In this document: positions 49,243 to 61,149 of the stretch, one piece after another | Layout of the letters: the number at the start of each line of letters is the position of its first letter | Position numbering within the stretch: position 1 is the stretch's first letter | NCBI GenBank assembly: GCA_012295275.1 | Contig: CM022672.1 | Location: forward strand, 30,554,059-30,618,058 | Direction of reading: 5' to 3' | DNA length: 64,000 nt | DNA from: Chrysomallon squamiferum | Taxonomy: Eukaryota > Mollusca > Gastropoda > Neomphalida > Peltospiridae | Program-made: the position numbers and the translations under genes | Notes under the pieces: generated by a model | Database searches by the model: none | The model's input: the letters and a program-made list of their open reading frames with translations, nothing else | Told to the model about the DNA's origin: nothing

Positions 49243-50676
49243 CTCTCCCAAAAAAGAAACGCAAAATGGTTGATTTCTTAGATAACTATTGTAAACTGAC
49301 ACATATCGATGAATATAATGACATTTGGTGATTCAAACGTATAGCTTTTGTTACAGTCGCCAAAAAAACAGGTAAACAAAATAAAGGCTATGATCGTGTT
49401 TATTAGCCAAAACGTCCCCGCATGCAAAACACGTTACCAGTGCATGTGCACGTGCGGCACATGAAACTTGAATACGAGGGTTATAAAAAATGCAAGGTTT
49501 CCGAATACTTCTCTTCGTTATTTTTGTTCTGACCCAACATCAAACAAATGCCACGACTGAGTGAACCGCAACGAAACAACGCCATCGGCCGTTTACAAGC
49601 TGGCGAATCCTTCTCGGCTGTAGCCCTGGTGTTCCATGTATCCCCAAGCACCATCTTGAGAATGTGGTATCAGTTCCAGCAACACCAAACAACACGAGAC
49701 CGTCCCAGATCAGGTGGACTACGTGTAACCATCAGGGCCCAAGACTGCTATATACCGGTACTTCATCGACGGGAAAGAATCATAACGGCAACCTCTACTG
49801 CTTCAGGAATACGAGGTCTGCGTAGAATATCGACTCAGACGGTGCGCAATCGTTTACGCGAGGCAGGTATTTGAGCCAGACAGCCTGTAAGAAGAGTGGT
49901 TTTCACTCAACAACATCGTCGACTACGACGTCAGTGGTGTCAAGTGCACAGAGTCTGGCCTCAATTACGATGGAAAAAGTCTGGTTTAGTGACGGAGCTC
50001 GATTTCTGCTTCGTCGAGCTGATGGAACATGTCCAGTTTACAGACGTCGTGGTGAACGTTTTGCTGCAAACTGCATACAAGAAGCGGACAGATTTGGCGG
50101 TGGTAGTGTGATGGTGTGGGCAGCAATCTCATACACTGGCAACCTAACGGCACAGAGATACCGAGATTAAATTTTGCAGCCACATGTCGCTCCAGTTATG
50201 AATAATGGTAACGCTGTATTCCAGCACGACAATGCGAGACCACATACAGCCAAACTCACAACAGCGTACCTACACAATAATAACATTCAGATCCTGCCCT
50301 GGCCCTCGAAATCTCCAGATTTGGACCCTATAGAGCATTTATGGGACGAGTTGGATAGACGACTGAGGCAGCATCAACCACAGCCACAGAATCGTGCTCA
50401 GTTGGCATTATTACTACAGACAGAGTGGGCTACCATTCGTAATCTCATTATGGCCATGGGAAGATGTCAGGCAGTTCTGGACCCCATGGGGCCACACAAG
50501 GTATTGATATTAGAATGTTATAATCTTGAACGTTAACCTTTTCAATATAATATCATCAATATTAATGAATTGCGAAAGTGTGTGTAAAATGAACATTCTG
50601 CTGCAATTTGTTGATCCATTAGATAAATATTCCCAATGTCAATAAAATCTACATTTGCGTTTCTTTTTTGTTAGAG
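49243..50676 (+). mobile_element. Tc1/mariner-type DNA transposon with terminal inverted repeats
   Basis: CTCTCCCAAAAAAGAAACGC at the left and GCGTTTCTTTTTTGTTAGAG at the right form inverted repeats, with TA on each side (49241-49242 and 50677-50678), the Tc1 target. Length 1434 bp. Confidence 0.88.
49548..50536 (+). pseudogene. Tc1-family transposase pseudogene
   Basis: N-terminal helix-turn-helix (MPRLSEPQRNNAIGRLQAGE, FHVSPSTILRMW) and catalytic DDE domain: FSDGARF, HDNARPHTA, and SPDLDPIEHLWDEL. Two nonsense codons (TGA after REAGI at about 49872, TAA after YRD at about 50168), a frame change near 49970 and a small deletion after SYTGN inactivate it. The other catalytic motifs look intact, so decay is fairly recent. 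Confidence 0.87.
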
Positions 50677-52892
50677 TATATATATCACTTCTGATTAGAG
50701 TTCATGTAAATTTTTCAATATATGTTTGTATGTAGATGTATGCAGATGTCTACATATTGTATTTATTTTGATGAATAATCATAATGTTTAATAAAATAAC
50801 TATAACTTTATTTTATTAAGTACATGTGTGTATGTGTGCGTGTATCCGTGTATACCACTATATCTGACGTTTAATATCTCTTAAAAAAAAAAACAATATG
50901 TTGTATTTTATTTATTAACTGATTATGCACGCACCAACGGTATAGGAAAAAACGCGAGATTTGACGATACAGATTCGGTTGGTCAGTTTAACATCTTCGC
51001 TTAACTTGTCAGTTAATATCAGAGTTGGTCAAAGTGACATGTGGTACAAAAATCAAATTAGCTCATTGTGTTTTGGAGGCCCTTATCTAGGCCTATATAA
51101 AAGGCTTGTACATAGATGTACAGTATTTCTGCGACGGACACACCCACTGACTTGTCAGAAAGCGTGCCCATCGTAGACGTGCTTCACAACAGCTAGCTCT
51201 GATCAGAACGTTAATTTTTTTCAAGGTTCAAGGTAATGAGTAAAACATAGATAATTCACGTTGGTCTTAGCATAAACTCTTCTATTTTAGGAACAAATTT
51301 GATTACTAGCAACCGTGTATTGCATATATAATGGCTATCTGTGATCTTCTAGAAAGCTCTCATCCAGCATTAAATATGGTGGAACATAACCCAGTTAAAC
51401 AGACTGTTGTAATATTTGTAAACGTGTCTCATAAGTTATTAACCCTACTACACTGCAACATAATTATAATTGATTTAATGCAACTATTTATAATTGATTT
51501 AATGCAATTATATCTATCTAAAATCATGAAATATTCTGTGAAGATCAACTAATTAAAATATTTTCTTTCCTTTCTTTTCTTTTTAAAGAAATAAAAAATA
51601 TATATATTTATGAATTTTTATCATAATTGTTATTATTATTATTAATGTAATGTTTAATTACACTAATAGAAAGCTATATATATATATGAAACCGGTTCAC
51701 TCCCGAGTCAGGAAACGACTGACAAAGCCGATTCTCAGCAACCAGAATCTCTTGAATTCTGTTTCACGGTTCTTGACTGTGAGGAAAATCATCATACTTT
51801 TCATAAACTGTCAGTTGAACCATCATAAAACTACTATTTAAGTTTAGCACAAAAGGCTGTGAAGGTTTTGCGCAGTTAATTTATTTCTGAAGCCGAAAAA
51901 ACGAAATATGTTTTGTCACATGACTTGAGTTTCTCAACTATTGTTGTGAACCAAAACAGCTTTCTCATTTACAATTGCTTATTTGTTGTGTTTACCTTTT
52001 TATTTGTTTTTTTTCAGCAGTTGTGGCAATGCATTTGGAAATGATATTGGAATAAATGTGTTTAGTTGGTGTTAGTGTGATTTTAATATATTCTCATTCT
52101 AAAGTGCTTTCAACTTGTCAAAAGATAATCCCCTTAAAAATTAACATTTCAGATTTTGTGGTTAATATCTTCTGAATGTATTTCGTCATAGGGATATTAT
52201 CCCTGATTAATTTGGCATAAACTTTATATTCATAGTAAAAATAGAAGTGAAAATTAAAAAAAAAAAAGTGTTTTAATCTAATGCAAATTAATAATTTTAC
52301 CAACTTTGGCTTCACATATGAAAGTAAATATACTTTGCAGAGTTATAAGAAAAATTAGACTGACTATTGACAATATTTGCCATGATTTATTATGACATAA
52401 GCTTTATCAAAGGCAGTTTCACTTCAGAATCCAGACTGACAATTGTGTGAAAACGTAGTTATTTGTTTTTAGTGGTGTTGGTCTTTTAAGAGTTATTTCC
52501 CTTCCATTTGGCTCAATTTTGTTTTATTATTTATTTATTTATTTATTTCTTCTTCTTCTTCTTCTTCTTCTTCTTATTATTATTGCCCTTTAAAAACATT
52601 TTAATTAAAAATTTGAGATTGTTTATTTTGTTTTGTTGTTGTTATTTGTAACATTTTTAAAAAAATGTTTTTATCTTTTTCAGTATCGTAAATAATATTT
52701 CAGTTTACTGTAGAAAGAGACAAAGTTCTACATGGAGATAACGATAAATACTCGAATAATTTGTTTTATTCTTCAATAATATTATTTGCTGTTATGTCTG
52801 ATCTATATCGCTAATAATAAAAACATTCTAGAATAAAATAATAGTTACAAATGACTTAACGCCGCGATTTTACTATTTCTCAACTGGAATTG
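50677..52892. other. Flank of gene D, second part
   Basis: About 51300-51680 copies 59265-59600 directly. About 51690-52892 copies 1370-2523 closely and lacks the MITE. Holds AATAAA at about 52051 and a TTC/TTA repeat at about 52547-52585. Apart from the open frame at 51688-51828 no gene seen. Confidence 0.55.
51688..51828 (+). pseudogene. 49-codon open frame, copy 5 without start codon
   Basis: Codons 4-49 and the TAA stop are conserved and open, but the ATG region is replaced by an AT-rich TATATATAT junction. Confidence 0.35.
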
Positions 52893-52992
52893 TGACGTCA
52901 TCATAGATTTGCTGTATTACGAGATGTTCTCATTCTGACAACACAGAAAAATCTTTAAAGCAAATCAGGCTGTCACATAAGTGATGACGTCA
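52893..52992. promoter_or_regulatory. Paired CRE-type sites, copy 5
   Basis: TGACGTCA intact at 52893-52900 and 52985-52992. Immediately after the second site, at about 52999, sequence jumps to the acceptor flank of a lost CBM14 exon. Confidence 0.42.
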
Positions 52993-53323
52993 TTACCCGT
53001 CATCTGAAAAGGATGAAAGTAAGCAATAAATGCCTGTAATAAACACATTCGTTAGCCCTGTCTCAGTCATTGACAAAGATTTTGTTTATTTATGTTACTG
53101 ATTTTTACAAGTCGAAAATTCCTCAATTTTTATAATCTCGCACCGTTTAATTTATAATTACTAAAATTATTTAATATTAAGAAAATGAAACAGAACACTG
53201 AGGTATGTATGTGTGTGTGTAGATATACCATGAATTCATTTAAACATTTCTGATTATGATCATCTATGCTACTAACATGTTTTACAATCAGATTTAATTT
53301 TTCTATCTTCATTAATTACTAAC
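52993..53323. other. Deletion junction replacing the gene E CBM14 exon
   Basis: ATTACCC of the CRE block is fused directly to CATCTGAAAAGGATGAAAGT, the reverse complement of the intron end that precedes CBM14 in the sister genes. The exon itself and about 600 bp are missing. The rest is intron sequence. Confidence 0.7.
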
Positions 53324-53515
53324 CTGGACATGGCTCTCTATTACAGGGAACAACTTTCACTTCAGTTCTTTCTCCTTCCCATGACTTTCCACCATTTTTA
53401 GGAGAAGGATTATCACATGTTCTGCTTCTTGACTGCTTTTTGTATCCTGTTCCACACAGTTTTGAACATTCAGTAACATTCTTCCATTCCGACCAAGTAC
53501 ACCAACCAGCATCAA
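53324..53515 (-). pseudogene. Gene E class III TSP1 exon, open but altered
   Basis: 192 bp with normal splice sites. DAGWCTWSEW replaces [10 protein letters not shown], and the Cys of KSCEG is Trp. Confidence 0.7.
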
Positions 53516-54026
53516 CTGTTAATAATATAAATTTGTATTTATATCTGGTAACTGAATTGAAAACAAATGAAATTAAAACGTAGATGTAAACTATTGTTGA
53601 TCTACACTTCAGTCTATTTCATTTTGTATTTTTAGAGATTTAATCATCAAAAATCTTAATGATAGTTAAGTGATGGCAACAATAATAGTTTGATTTTAAC
53701 TGAACTATAAGAAAAATTATAATTTAGTTTCAAAACATCTGTTTTGAAGATATTCAAAAGACATATCACAAATTGTTATCAACTCTAGGCGCTAGTGATA
53801 TTCTAAACTAAATAATTAATTATTAAAACGTTTTATGCTTATCAACTTCAACAATTCGTTTATTTATTAATTCATTTATATACTTATGTACTAAATTATT
53901 CCTTAGATACTTATCTATATATATATATATTTACCAATTATCATATCTATTTGTCTACTTACATATCTATACACTAATATATACTTTTACTTAGATATTT
54001 CCTTATATTCATTATTACAAATTTAT

Positions 54027-54057
<31 letters not shown>

Positions 54058-54256
54058 CATTCAAACTACATATACTCTTACATGTGCATATTAAGAGAAT
54101 ATATAAACATACATCACGCACACACACACGTACATCTACCTGCCTTCCTACCTACCCATATATATATATATTTATACACAACATATAGATGTAAACACAC
54201 AGTCACATGTACTCGTTTATTAATTATGAGACAGAAAACTTACAAGGTATATGAGG

Positions 54257-54369
54257 TGATGGATTGTTGAACGACCTGGTCCTTTCCGGCCGTTTCATTC
54301 CAAATCCACATGGTTTAGGAGAGCCACTGCTGTCAACGCAGGAAGACCAGCTCCTCCATCCACCATTAT
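54257..54369 (-). pseudogene. Gene E class I TSP1 exon, 3' part deleted
   Basis: NGGWRSWSSCVD is readable, but the first Cys is Ser and a later one is Phe. After NPSP the exon joins intron sequence (TATATGAGGT) at a shared GAGGT, so exon end and donor are lost. Confidence 0.78.
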
Positions 54370-55032
54370 CTAATCATAAATAAAATACTGAAGTTTATAA
54401 TAAATTTAAATTACAGTTAAATGATTGGAGCAGAGGCTTTTGGCCTCATATTATGTCTTAGGAAGTAAGAACTTCAATTTACCCACTGGGCTATTTCCCA
54501 TTTCTGCAGCTACCACATTACGTATTTATCAAATAGAGTGGTATCTGGTTTTCTAACTTCAAAAATGTAAAGCATGTAAATAATTTTTAATGGTTATTCA
54601 GTGAAAAGTGTTGATTGAAATATTTTTTTGTTCTTTTCTGTTTCCTTTCATTTTTTTTTTTCCATCAACTGACAAAACATAAATGGCAGACATTAAATAA
54701 ATGTTAAATGCACTCGATTGTCCTCCTGAAAAATCCCAACTAAACGTAACTAACAAATAACACTAATGCTTTCTGCCTAAAGTAAAAGAAGAGTGGAGTA
54801 ATGCTCTATTTAGTATCCAAAGAAACTCGAGTAAGACAAACCATTTACGTTAATCAGATTTGTAAACATTTTATTAGTTTGTGAAAAACGAATGTTAATG
54901 AATTGTAAAGCAGCAAGATACACAAATCATTTGTAAGGAATTGTTAAGTTACAGCAGAGGCTAACATTGTTGAGTTTTACTTACTTTCAGATGCTGCTCT
55001 TTAACAGCGTTATGTTGTTGTGTTATACTTAC

Positions 55033-55114
55033 TAAAATATTTTCGCCGGAAAAGCCGCCAAGCTTCACAGGAGACCAATAATACACATACGATTAACAGT
55101 GTAAAGAGTTTCAT
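55033..55114 (-). CDS. Gene E signal-peptide exon
   Basis: 27 codons plus one base, ATG after acceptor CATAG, leader [18 protein letters not shown] then WRLFRRKYF. Same length and tail type as gene A, with which it also shares the duplicated donor. Confidence 0.7.
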
Positions 55115-55402
55115 CTATGAGAAATACAGAAAAAAAATATATATAGATAGACAGATGCACACATACATAGTATGCTTACAGACACAGACATACTCACACA
55201 GATATATAAAGATGAAATCTGGTCACAAAAGAAAATACGAATGCCGTTGAAATCTCTTTCAGCCTCCTTGAAAAAAAGGATAAACATATTATCTCACATA
55301 AATAAAAAATAAAAATAAATTAATAAATATAATTATTAAAAATATCAAACAAACAACCAAAGCAAAATAAATAATTTTATTTAAAAATAAAGTATAATTT
55401 AC

Positions 55403-55462
55403 CTTCCGATTCCAGATTGTTTGGATCTGTTGTATGTACAAATTTAAAAACTACAAATAGAT
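55403..55462 (-). promoter_or_regulatory. Gene E core promoter and 5' UTR exon, TATA decayed
   Basis: The 5' exon and donor AAG|GTAAAT are kept, but the TATA-like block is CTATTTGTAG (55460-55451), which is weaker than in genes B and D. Confidence 0.45.
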
Positions 55463-55516
55463 GAATGGTGAGTAAGGTGACGCTATGACTGTGAACAAAC
55501 ACTGAGTTATACTTAC

Positions 55517-55643
55517 TTGCAGTTCGTGCAGGTGGTGCAGGTGCTGCCCTATAACGCCTACGACGGCCACTCCACCAATCCGTGATGAATGCCTCAGTAC
55601 AGACCAATAGTACACACAAGTTTAACAGTGGAAACAGTTTCGT
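55517..55643 (-). pseudogene. Fossil signal-peptide exon, ATG changed to ACG
   Basis: Reads T(ACG)[17 protein letters not shown], then [18 protein letters not shown] and PPARTA, with donor A|GTAAGT. The start codon is ACG at 55643-55641. It abuts the gene E promoter, so it is probably left from a neighbouring gene copy lost by deletion. Its tail most resembles gene C. Confidence 0.75.
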
Positions 55644-58600
55644 CTGTGACAGAATACAGAAATAATATAGATAAACAGAAACATATGCACAGATATATAA
55701 TATGCTAGAGACTCACAAATACACACATCAATAAAGATGAAATCTGGTCACAAAAACAAAATATCACAACATTTGAAATTTCTTCCAACCTCCTTGAGAA
55801 AAGGATAAACATAGCCATACCAGATCAACATTATGTTCAGTTGTAAGTAATAAAATTCTAGTGGTATCTTCATGCAAACTCCTCATTTATTCAGTTATTC
55901 ATATATACAAGAACTACTGCAGTTTCTCAACACAGCTTTTCATTAGTTTCACTCTTCAGTTTTAATTTCTATCACCACATGATCGTGTTGTCGTGATAGG
56001 CTAAATCCCAAATTAGAATAATTAAAACCTTTGACTCACAAATGGTAACTTCAAAATGTTATTTTTACGGGATTCTTTAAATGACTTGTTATAGTATTCA
56101 GGTTTACTGAAATTACGCAAACAATAATAATATTTTAATCAAGACTATGATGTTTTTAACATAATTGCTTAAACAAAAACAAGAAATAATAATAATAATA
56201 TTAATAATAATAAACATTTATATATATTTATGTAAGACATGTACTTTGTGATGATTTATATATCTTGCCACCATTAATCTATCACTGTACATTAGTAATC
56301 AGAAATAACAATTCCATTGAAAAGCTGAGAGTCTGATTAAAACAACCATTTACAACCATGTTCTTATTATTAAATGTTTTTCAATAGTTACCTTGTCAGG
56401 ACTGCACAACCCAAATCTTTGTTCGTATTTAAAGAGTACCTTTGCTGACAAGTTACATTTCACATTTTCTTTCTTGCTGTCCAGTGTTAATAATGAAGTA
56501 TAAAAACAAGAGAATACTTTTAAAATATCTGACCGCCACCATTTTTGTTTTCGAATAACATCATCATGTTTAGGATTCACGAATGTTTTGTGTGCCTAAA
56601 ATGTAAAGGGATGGGGTGAACGACTGGAATTAGTTATCTCATTTAGTCAAAATAACCTGACATGAGAAACATATACCATCAATTGATTCACTCAGTGAAC
56701 AGAGTAAACAATATGGATTGCCTTTTACACTTAAATATATGTGATGATTTGCTTGTATACTAGTAAATGTAAATGACTTTGGTATCAAGATTAGGAATGA
56801 ATTAATGTTAACAGTACCTTGTCATTTTACAATACTAACAACTGTTTTCTGTCATTCATATTTATGACCTAAATTAACCAATGGGAAAATAATTAGAGTA
56901 AATATATTAAATATCAATAAACTTAAAAACAAATTTATTCTTTTGCTGTATATATCTTAATATAAAATTTGTTATTTTTTTATTTTCTCATGAAATGATT
57001 AAAATAAAAAGTAAACAAATCTCAAAAGAAACAAACACACCCATGAAATAAATTACGTGGATAAGACCATCGAACCATAAAGTTTTTTTAACTTTTGGCT
57101 TCTTTATAAATTAAAAATATTCTACAAATATATGTGCTTAAATGTACTGATGGAAAATTGGATTGGATGGGAACTGTACTATGAATTTCTTGAGGGGGAG
57201 GGAGCGATAACAGATATCAAATATAGTTCATTTTTTTAAATATACTCTTTATGCAATAACATATATATATATATATATATATATAATCGCAGGGATACAT
57301 TAATTCTACTTCACTCATTAAAGATAACCCTTTTTCAAAGTATATTTTTGACTTTGATGTATTAGTAATAATACATATGTAAGGATTATGTCTGAATTAA
57401 ATTTATTAACACAGTTATGAAGAGTTTCTTTGTTATCTAAAACAGTTCAAGATTTAAAACAGCACTTTGTCATGTTCCCCGATTAGTCATTCTGCCATAA
57501 TTGGATTATCAAAATCGAAATAATATTATATTTTGTTAGTGAATTATAAATAGCCATTAATAATTACTATTAAATACCTCAAGGAAAAAACTGGATAGTT
57601 TTAAATGTGAAATGTGTTGCTAATGTGCCATATCTTTTAAAAGAAACATCAGTAACAAAGAAATATTTAATTTGACTGCAGTCACCAGAGCAGTTTATAA
57701 CATTTTTGACACGGTCCTGAAATCCTTGATCTGCCCTGAGTTTATGGATGATGCAAAGTTTATGCATTATCTCTCATAGAAACTTTAAACAGTGAGCCCA
57801 GCTGTTGAACACTATTGTCTGTTCTTGATTGATTGCATTAAATGATTGACAACGAAACTTCTCAAATGTCAGTTTTACATGAATCACTTTATTTGATAAC
57901 AGATTTCACAAAATATTTGATTTCAGTAACACCTGAATTTCTGTGTCCTTTAAACAATGATAGATACTGTTTCTCAATGTTTGCAGCGTTGAAGCAGTAG
58001 TAGATGGAGTTTGAGGTTTCAAATTTCGAAGTTTTAACACTGATAAACAGCTAAATCTGTACTGGTCCAGCGCTTATATTGTCCCACTCAGTATTAGGCC
58101 CCAGCAGTGCTCACTGTTTCAGAAATATCAAAATCAGCTGCAATTGTTTTGAATCTATCGTACACAGAAAGTTGTTTTCACGCCATTCTGCCATAACTGG
58201 ATTATCAAAATTGAAAGAATATTATATTTTGTTAGTGAATTAGAAATAGACATTAATAACTACTATTAAATAGCATGAGGGAAAAAAATGCTTTGAAAAT
58301 TTAATGTCAAACTGTTCTGTATGACTTTAGAATATGAAATTTGTTGGTAATGTGCCACATCTGTCAGTTTACACATTTCATGATCAAAGGTGTAAAAATA
58401 ATTTAGGAAAGTCGGCGATTTGAACACATCATCCAGACCAACATCAACATATCATTCATTCGTCATTCGGAAATTGTTGTAAAGAGAAATCTTCAAACTT
58501 GATGATTTTCCACACAACCCAAGTTTGTGCTGACCTTGCTTTGCTAAAGCAGTCTAGAAGAAATTTTAATGATGATGATAGTGAAAATGATGAATATGAT

Positions 58601-59805
58601 AACATTGCTTTTTTAAGAAGGTTTAGTCAAAAGGATTAGAATAGAAAGACAGCAATAATATAAAATGTTTTAAGAATGTTTTATGTAAAAAGGATGGAAA
58701 ACAGGAACTAAATTCCTTTATGCATATTCATTTTCTTACCACAAATGATTTTTTTCTTCATCCTGAATAAAACAAAAGTTTGCATTTACAGGCCCATACT
58801 TAAAGCATTCAGTCTTCTATGAAGGTTTATTTTATTAATATTATTAGTCTGTATAGTATCATGTAAAATAGTATTTTGAATCTGTAGGCAAATAAGAAAA
58901 TGTTAACAAGTCTCGATTTTAGCATATTGATTTTATGACTACCTTTTGTACTTTTGTAATAATCCTTGCATCCAGGTTTCAGTCCATACTGACATCCATT
59001 ACTTGTGCTAGGTTTAAAGGCTTCATTGTTATAGTAGGATACAATGATATATGTTTAAACTGAAAGACACGATGCTGTTGTTGTCATTGGCGTTGATGCG
59101 GTCATTCGTGTTGTTGCTGCTGTTATTGCTGGTGTTTTCGTCTTTATCTTCTTTGGCTGTTATAAAATAAATAACTAAAAAAATGCTGGTGACAATAATG
59201 AGTAAAACATAAATAATTCACGTTGGTCTTAGCATAAACTCTTCTATTTTACAACGAAATTTGATTACTAGCAACCGTGTATTGACAATATAATAGCAAT
59301 CTGTGATCTACTAGAAAGCCCTGAACAACAATTAAATATGGTGGAACATAACCCAGTTAAACAGACTGTTGTAATATTTGTAAATGTGTATCATAACTTA
59401 TAACCCTACTAAACTGGAACATAATTATAATTGATTTAATGCAACTACACTATCAAAAAACATGAAATCTTGTACTAAAATCAGTTAATTAAAATTATTT
59501 TCTTACTTTTCTTTTCTTTTTAAAGAAATAAATATAATTAGTGTAATTAAACATTACATTAATGATAAGAGTAAAATAATAATAAAAAATAATAAATGAA
59601 TGTTCAGTGACTCCTCAGAATAAAAAGAAAAAAAAATAAAAATAAACAGATTGGCTATTGAGTTATAATAAAGTAATTAATGAATTAAGTGAAAACGAAG
59701 GAAGGAAGGTCAAAGTAAAGGGACTTACTAGCTGAAAGTCTGATGGCAGGTAGAAGAGGCAGGCTGAATAGTCAGAATAATTCTCACTGCTTTGATTGTT
59801 GATTT
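55644..59805. other. Flank of gene E with inverted blocks
   Basis: 55800-56850 copies the gene B flank directly. 56860-57870 is inverted relative to 9950-10930. 58030-58560 is inverted relative to 1-550 and includes the decayed exon. 58925-59175 matches 23430-23700, and 59190-59460 matches 51240-51500. No intact gene seen. Confidence 0.55.
58340..58560 (-). pseudogene. Inverted copy of the decayed exon at 3-335
   Basis: Reads ALAKQGQHKLGLCGKSSSL and later FYTFDHEMCKLTDVAHYQQ with the same internal TGA after NFRMTNE. Confidence 0.4.
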
Positions 59806-60087
59806 TCAGAAAAGAACAAAGTGACTTGTGAATGTGTTTGCATGTGAAGTAGCCTGAACACCAGTCACTTTCAGTGCAGCTTGTTGCACAGATGATGACA
59901 CCCATTCTTGTTCACTGACTGTAAAATTTATTTGTGATTCTTGAAATTCTAGTCGAGCATCAGTTTTCTGGAAAAATAGTATCTCTGGTTCAGTCTGCAG
60001 ACAATAGCATTTGACAAGAAACTGGAAAAGAATAAAGAGTAGCAAACAAAGAGAAGCTGTTGTCGTCTTCATGCGTGTTGTCATCAT
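59806..60087 (-). CDS. Putative secreted protein, start exon or single-exon gene
   Basis: ATG at 60087; a second ATG 5 codons on. A strong hydrophobic leader (ASLCLLLFILFQFLVKCYC) is followed by LQTEPEILFFQKTDARLEF and an INFT sequon. A TATA-like AAAATATATATTTAGG lies about 55-70 bp upstream (60156-60141), supporting a real gene start. The frame ends after 93 codons, but CTGAAA|GTGACT may be a donor, in which case the gene continues leftward in exons I could not find. I do not recognise the family. A partial inverted copy lies at 37463-37543. Confidence 0.45.
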   Translation of the reverse strand: MMTTRMKTTTASLCLLLFILFQFLVKCYCLQTEPEILFFQKTDARLEFQESQINFTVSEQEWVSSSVQQAALKVTGVQATSHANTFTSHFVLF

Positions 60088-60140
60088 CAGTCCTTTGAAA
60101 AACGTTCTAGTTCTATCAAGTGTGTGACTTGTACAGAGCC

Positions 60141-60156
60141 TAAATATATATTTTGA
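60141..60156 (-). promoter_or_regulatory. TATA-like element of the 59.8-kb exon
   Basis: AAAATATATATTTAGG on the minus strand, placing a start site near 60115, ahead of the ATG at 60087. AT-rich background weakens the call. Confidence 0.35.
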
Positions 60157-61110
60157 CTATGGTTTACAAACAGTCTTATTTGTATATAAATCAGTGTTTT
60201 GGCTTTAGATAATGCCTTTTTTTCATTAAATCAGGGTTTCGTTTTCTTTACATGGTCCAACATGAAATGGTTTTGTTTTGAATGGAGTCTTGATTACTGA
60301 ATGGACACATACCATCCTTGCATTTATTCTAATCAATGCGATCACATTTAAGATTATAATGGGTTAGAGGAAATTAACGGGAGTAATTTACTTTCAGAAA
60401 ATTATATATTGTGTACATGTTTCCATGGAACATAAAAACCACCAATAGATTCTTGAAACAAAGGAAAAGCATTACAAAGAAAGAGTATGGGTAAATGTAT
60501 TTTATTCTGTACAGTTGCTTTATAAATTTAAACACAAAGGGAACAACATTTTTGCTTTAGCAAAACTTCGTAAAGACAAAATGCGATATAAAGAAAAGAT
60601 TGTAAGTAAATGTCCCTTACTCTGTAGAATTATTTTCTCAACATGAACAATAACAAATATTACTGTTTTTACACAACATCATTAGTCAGAAAACGACATG
60701 CTACTGACTAAACTATAAACTTTTGCTCTAAACAACAATAGTCAGATTGCTATGTTTGTACTCAAATTCATTTGAAGTAAATATCTTTAATGTTTTTGTT
60801 CTGTACTTGTACTGCAATCAATATTCACAGAATATTCTAAAACAAATTTAAATGCTCACATTTTTCTTAATGCATGCTATAACAATCCCTTTAATATATT
60901 TACACACACATACAAACACACAGACACACACACACACTAATCAGTAATTAATTAAACTATTGATACAGGATTCACAAAAGAAAAAAGAAATGCTACTAAA
61001 GTGTTACTTGTGTAATGTTACATGTATGTATATGTGTTACTAAAGTGTTATTTGTGTATTGTTACATGTGTGTATAGTAGTAGCTAAAGTGTTACTTGTA
61101 TACTGTTACA

Positions 61111-61149
<39 letters not shown>

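Larger units (their letters stand above)
53324..55114 (-). pseudogene. Gene E: truncated TSP1-CBM14 gene relic
   Basis: Intact signal-peptide exon (55114-55033), a truncated class I TSP1 exon (54369-54257), and one open class III exon (53515-53324). The CBM14 exon and any class II exon are missing. The class I exon also has two Cys replaced. The gene cannot encode the usual protein and is called a pseudogene, though its leader and promoter region remain. Confidence 0.75.
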
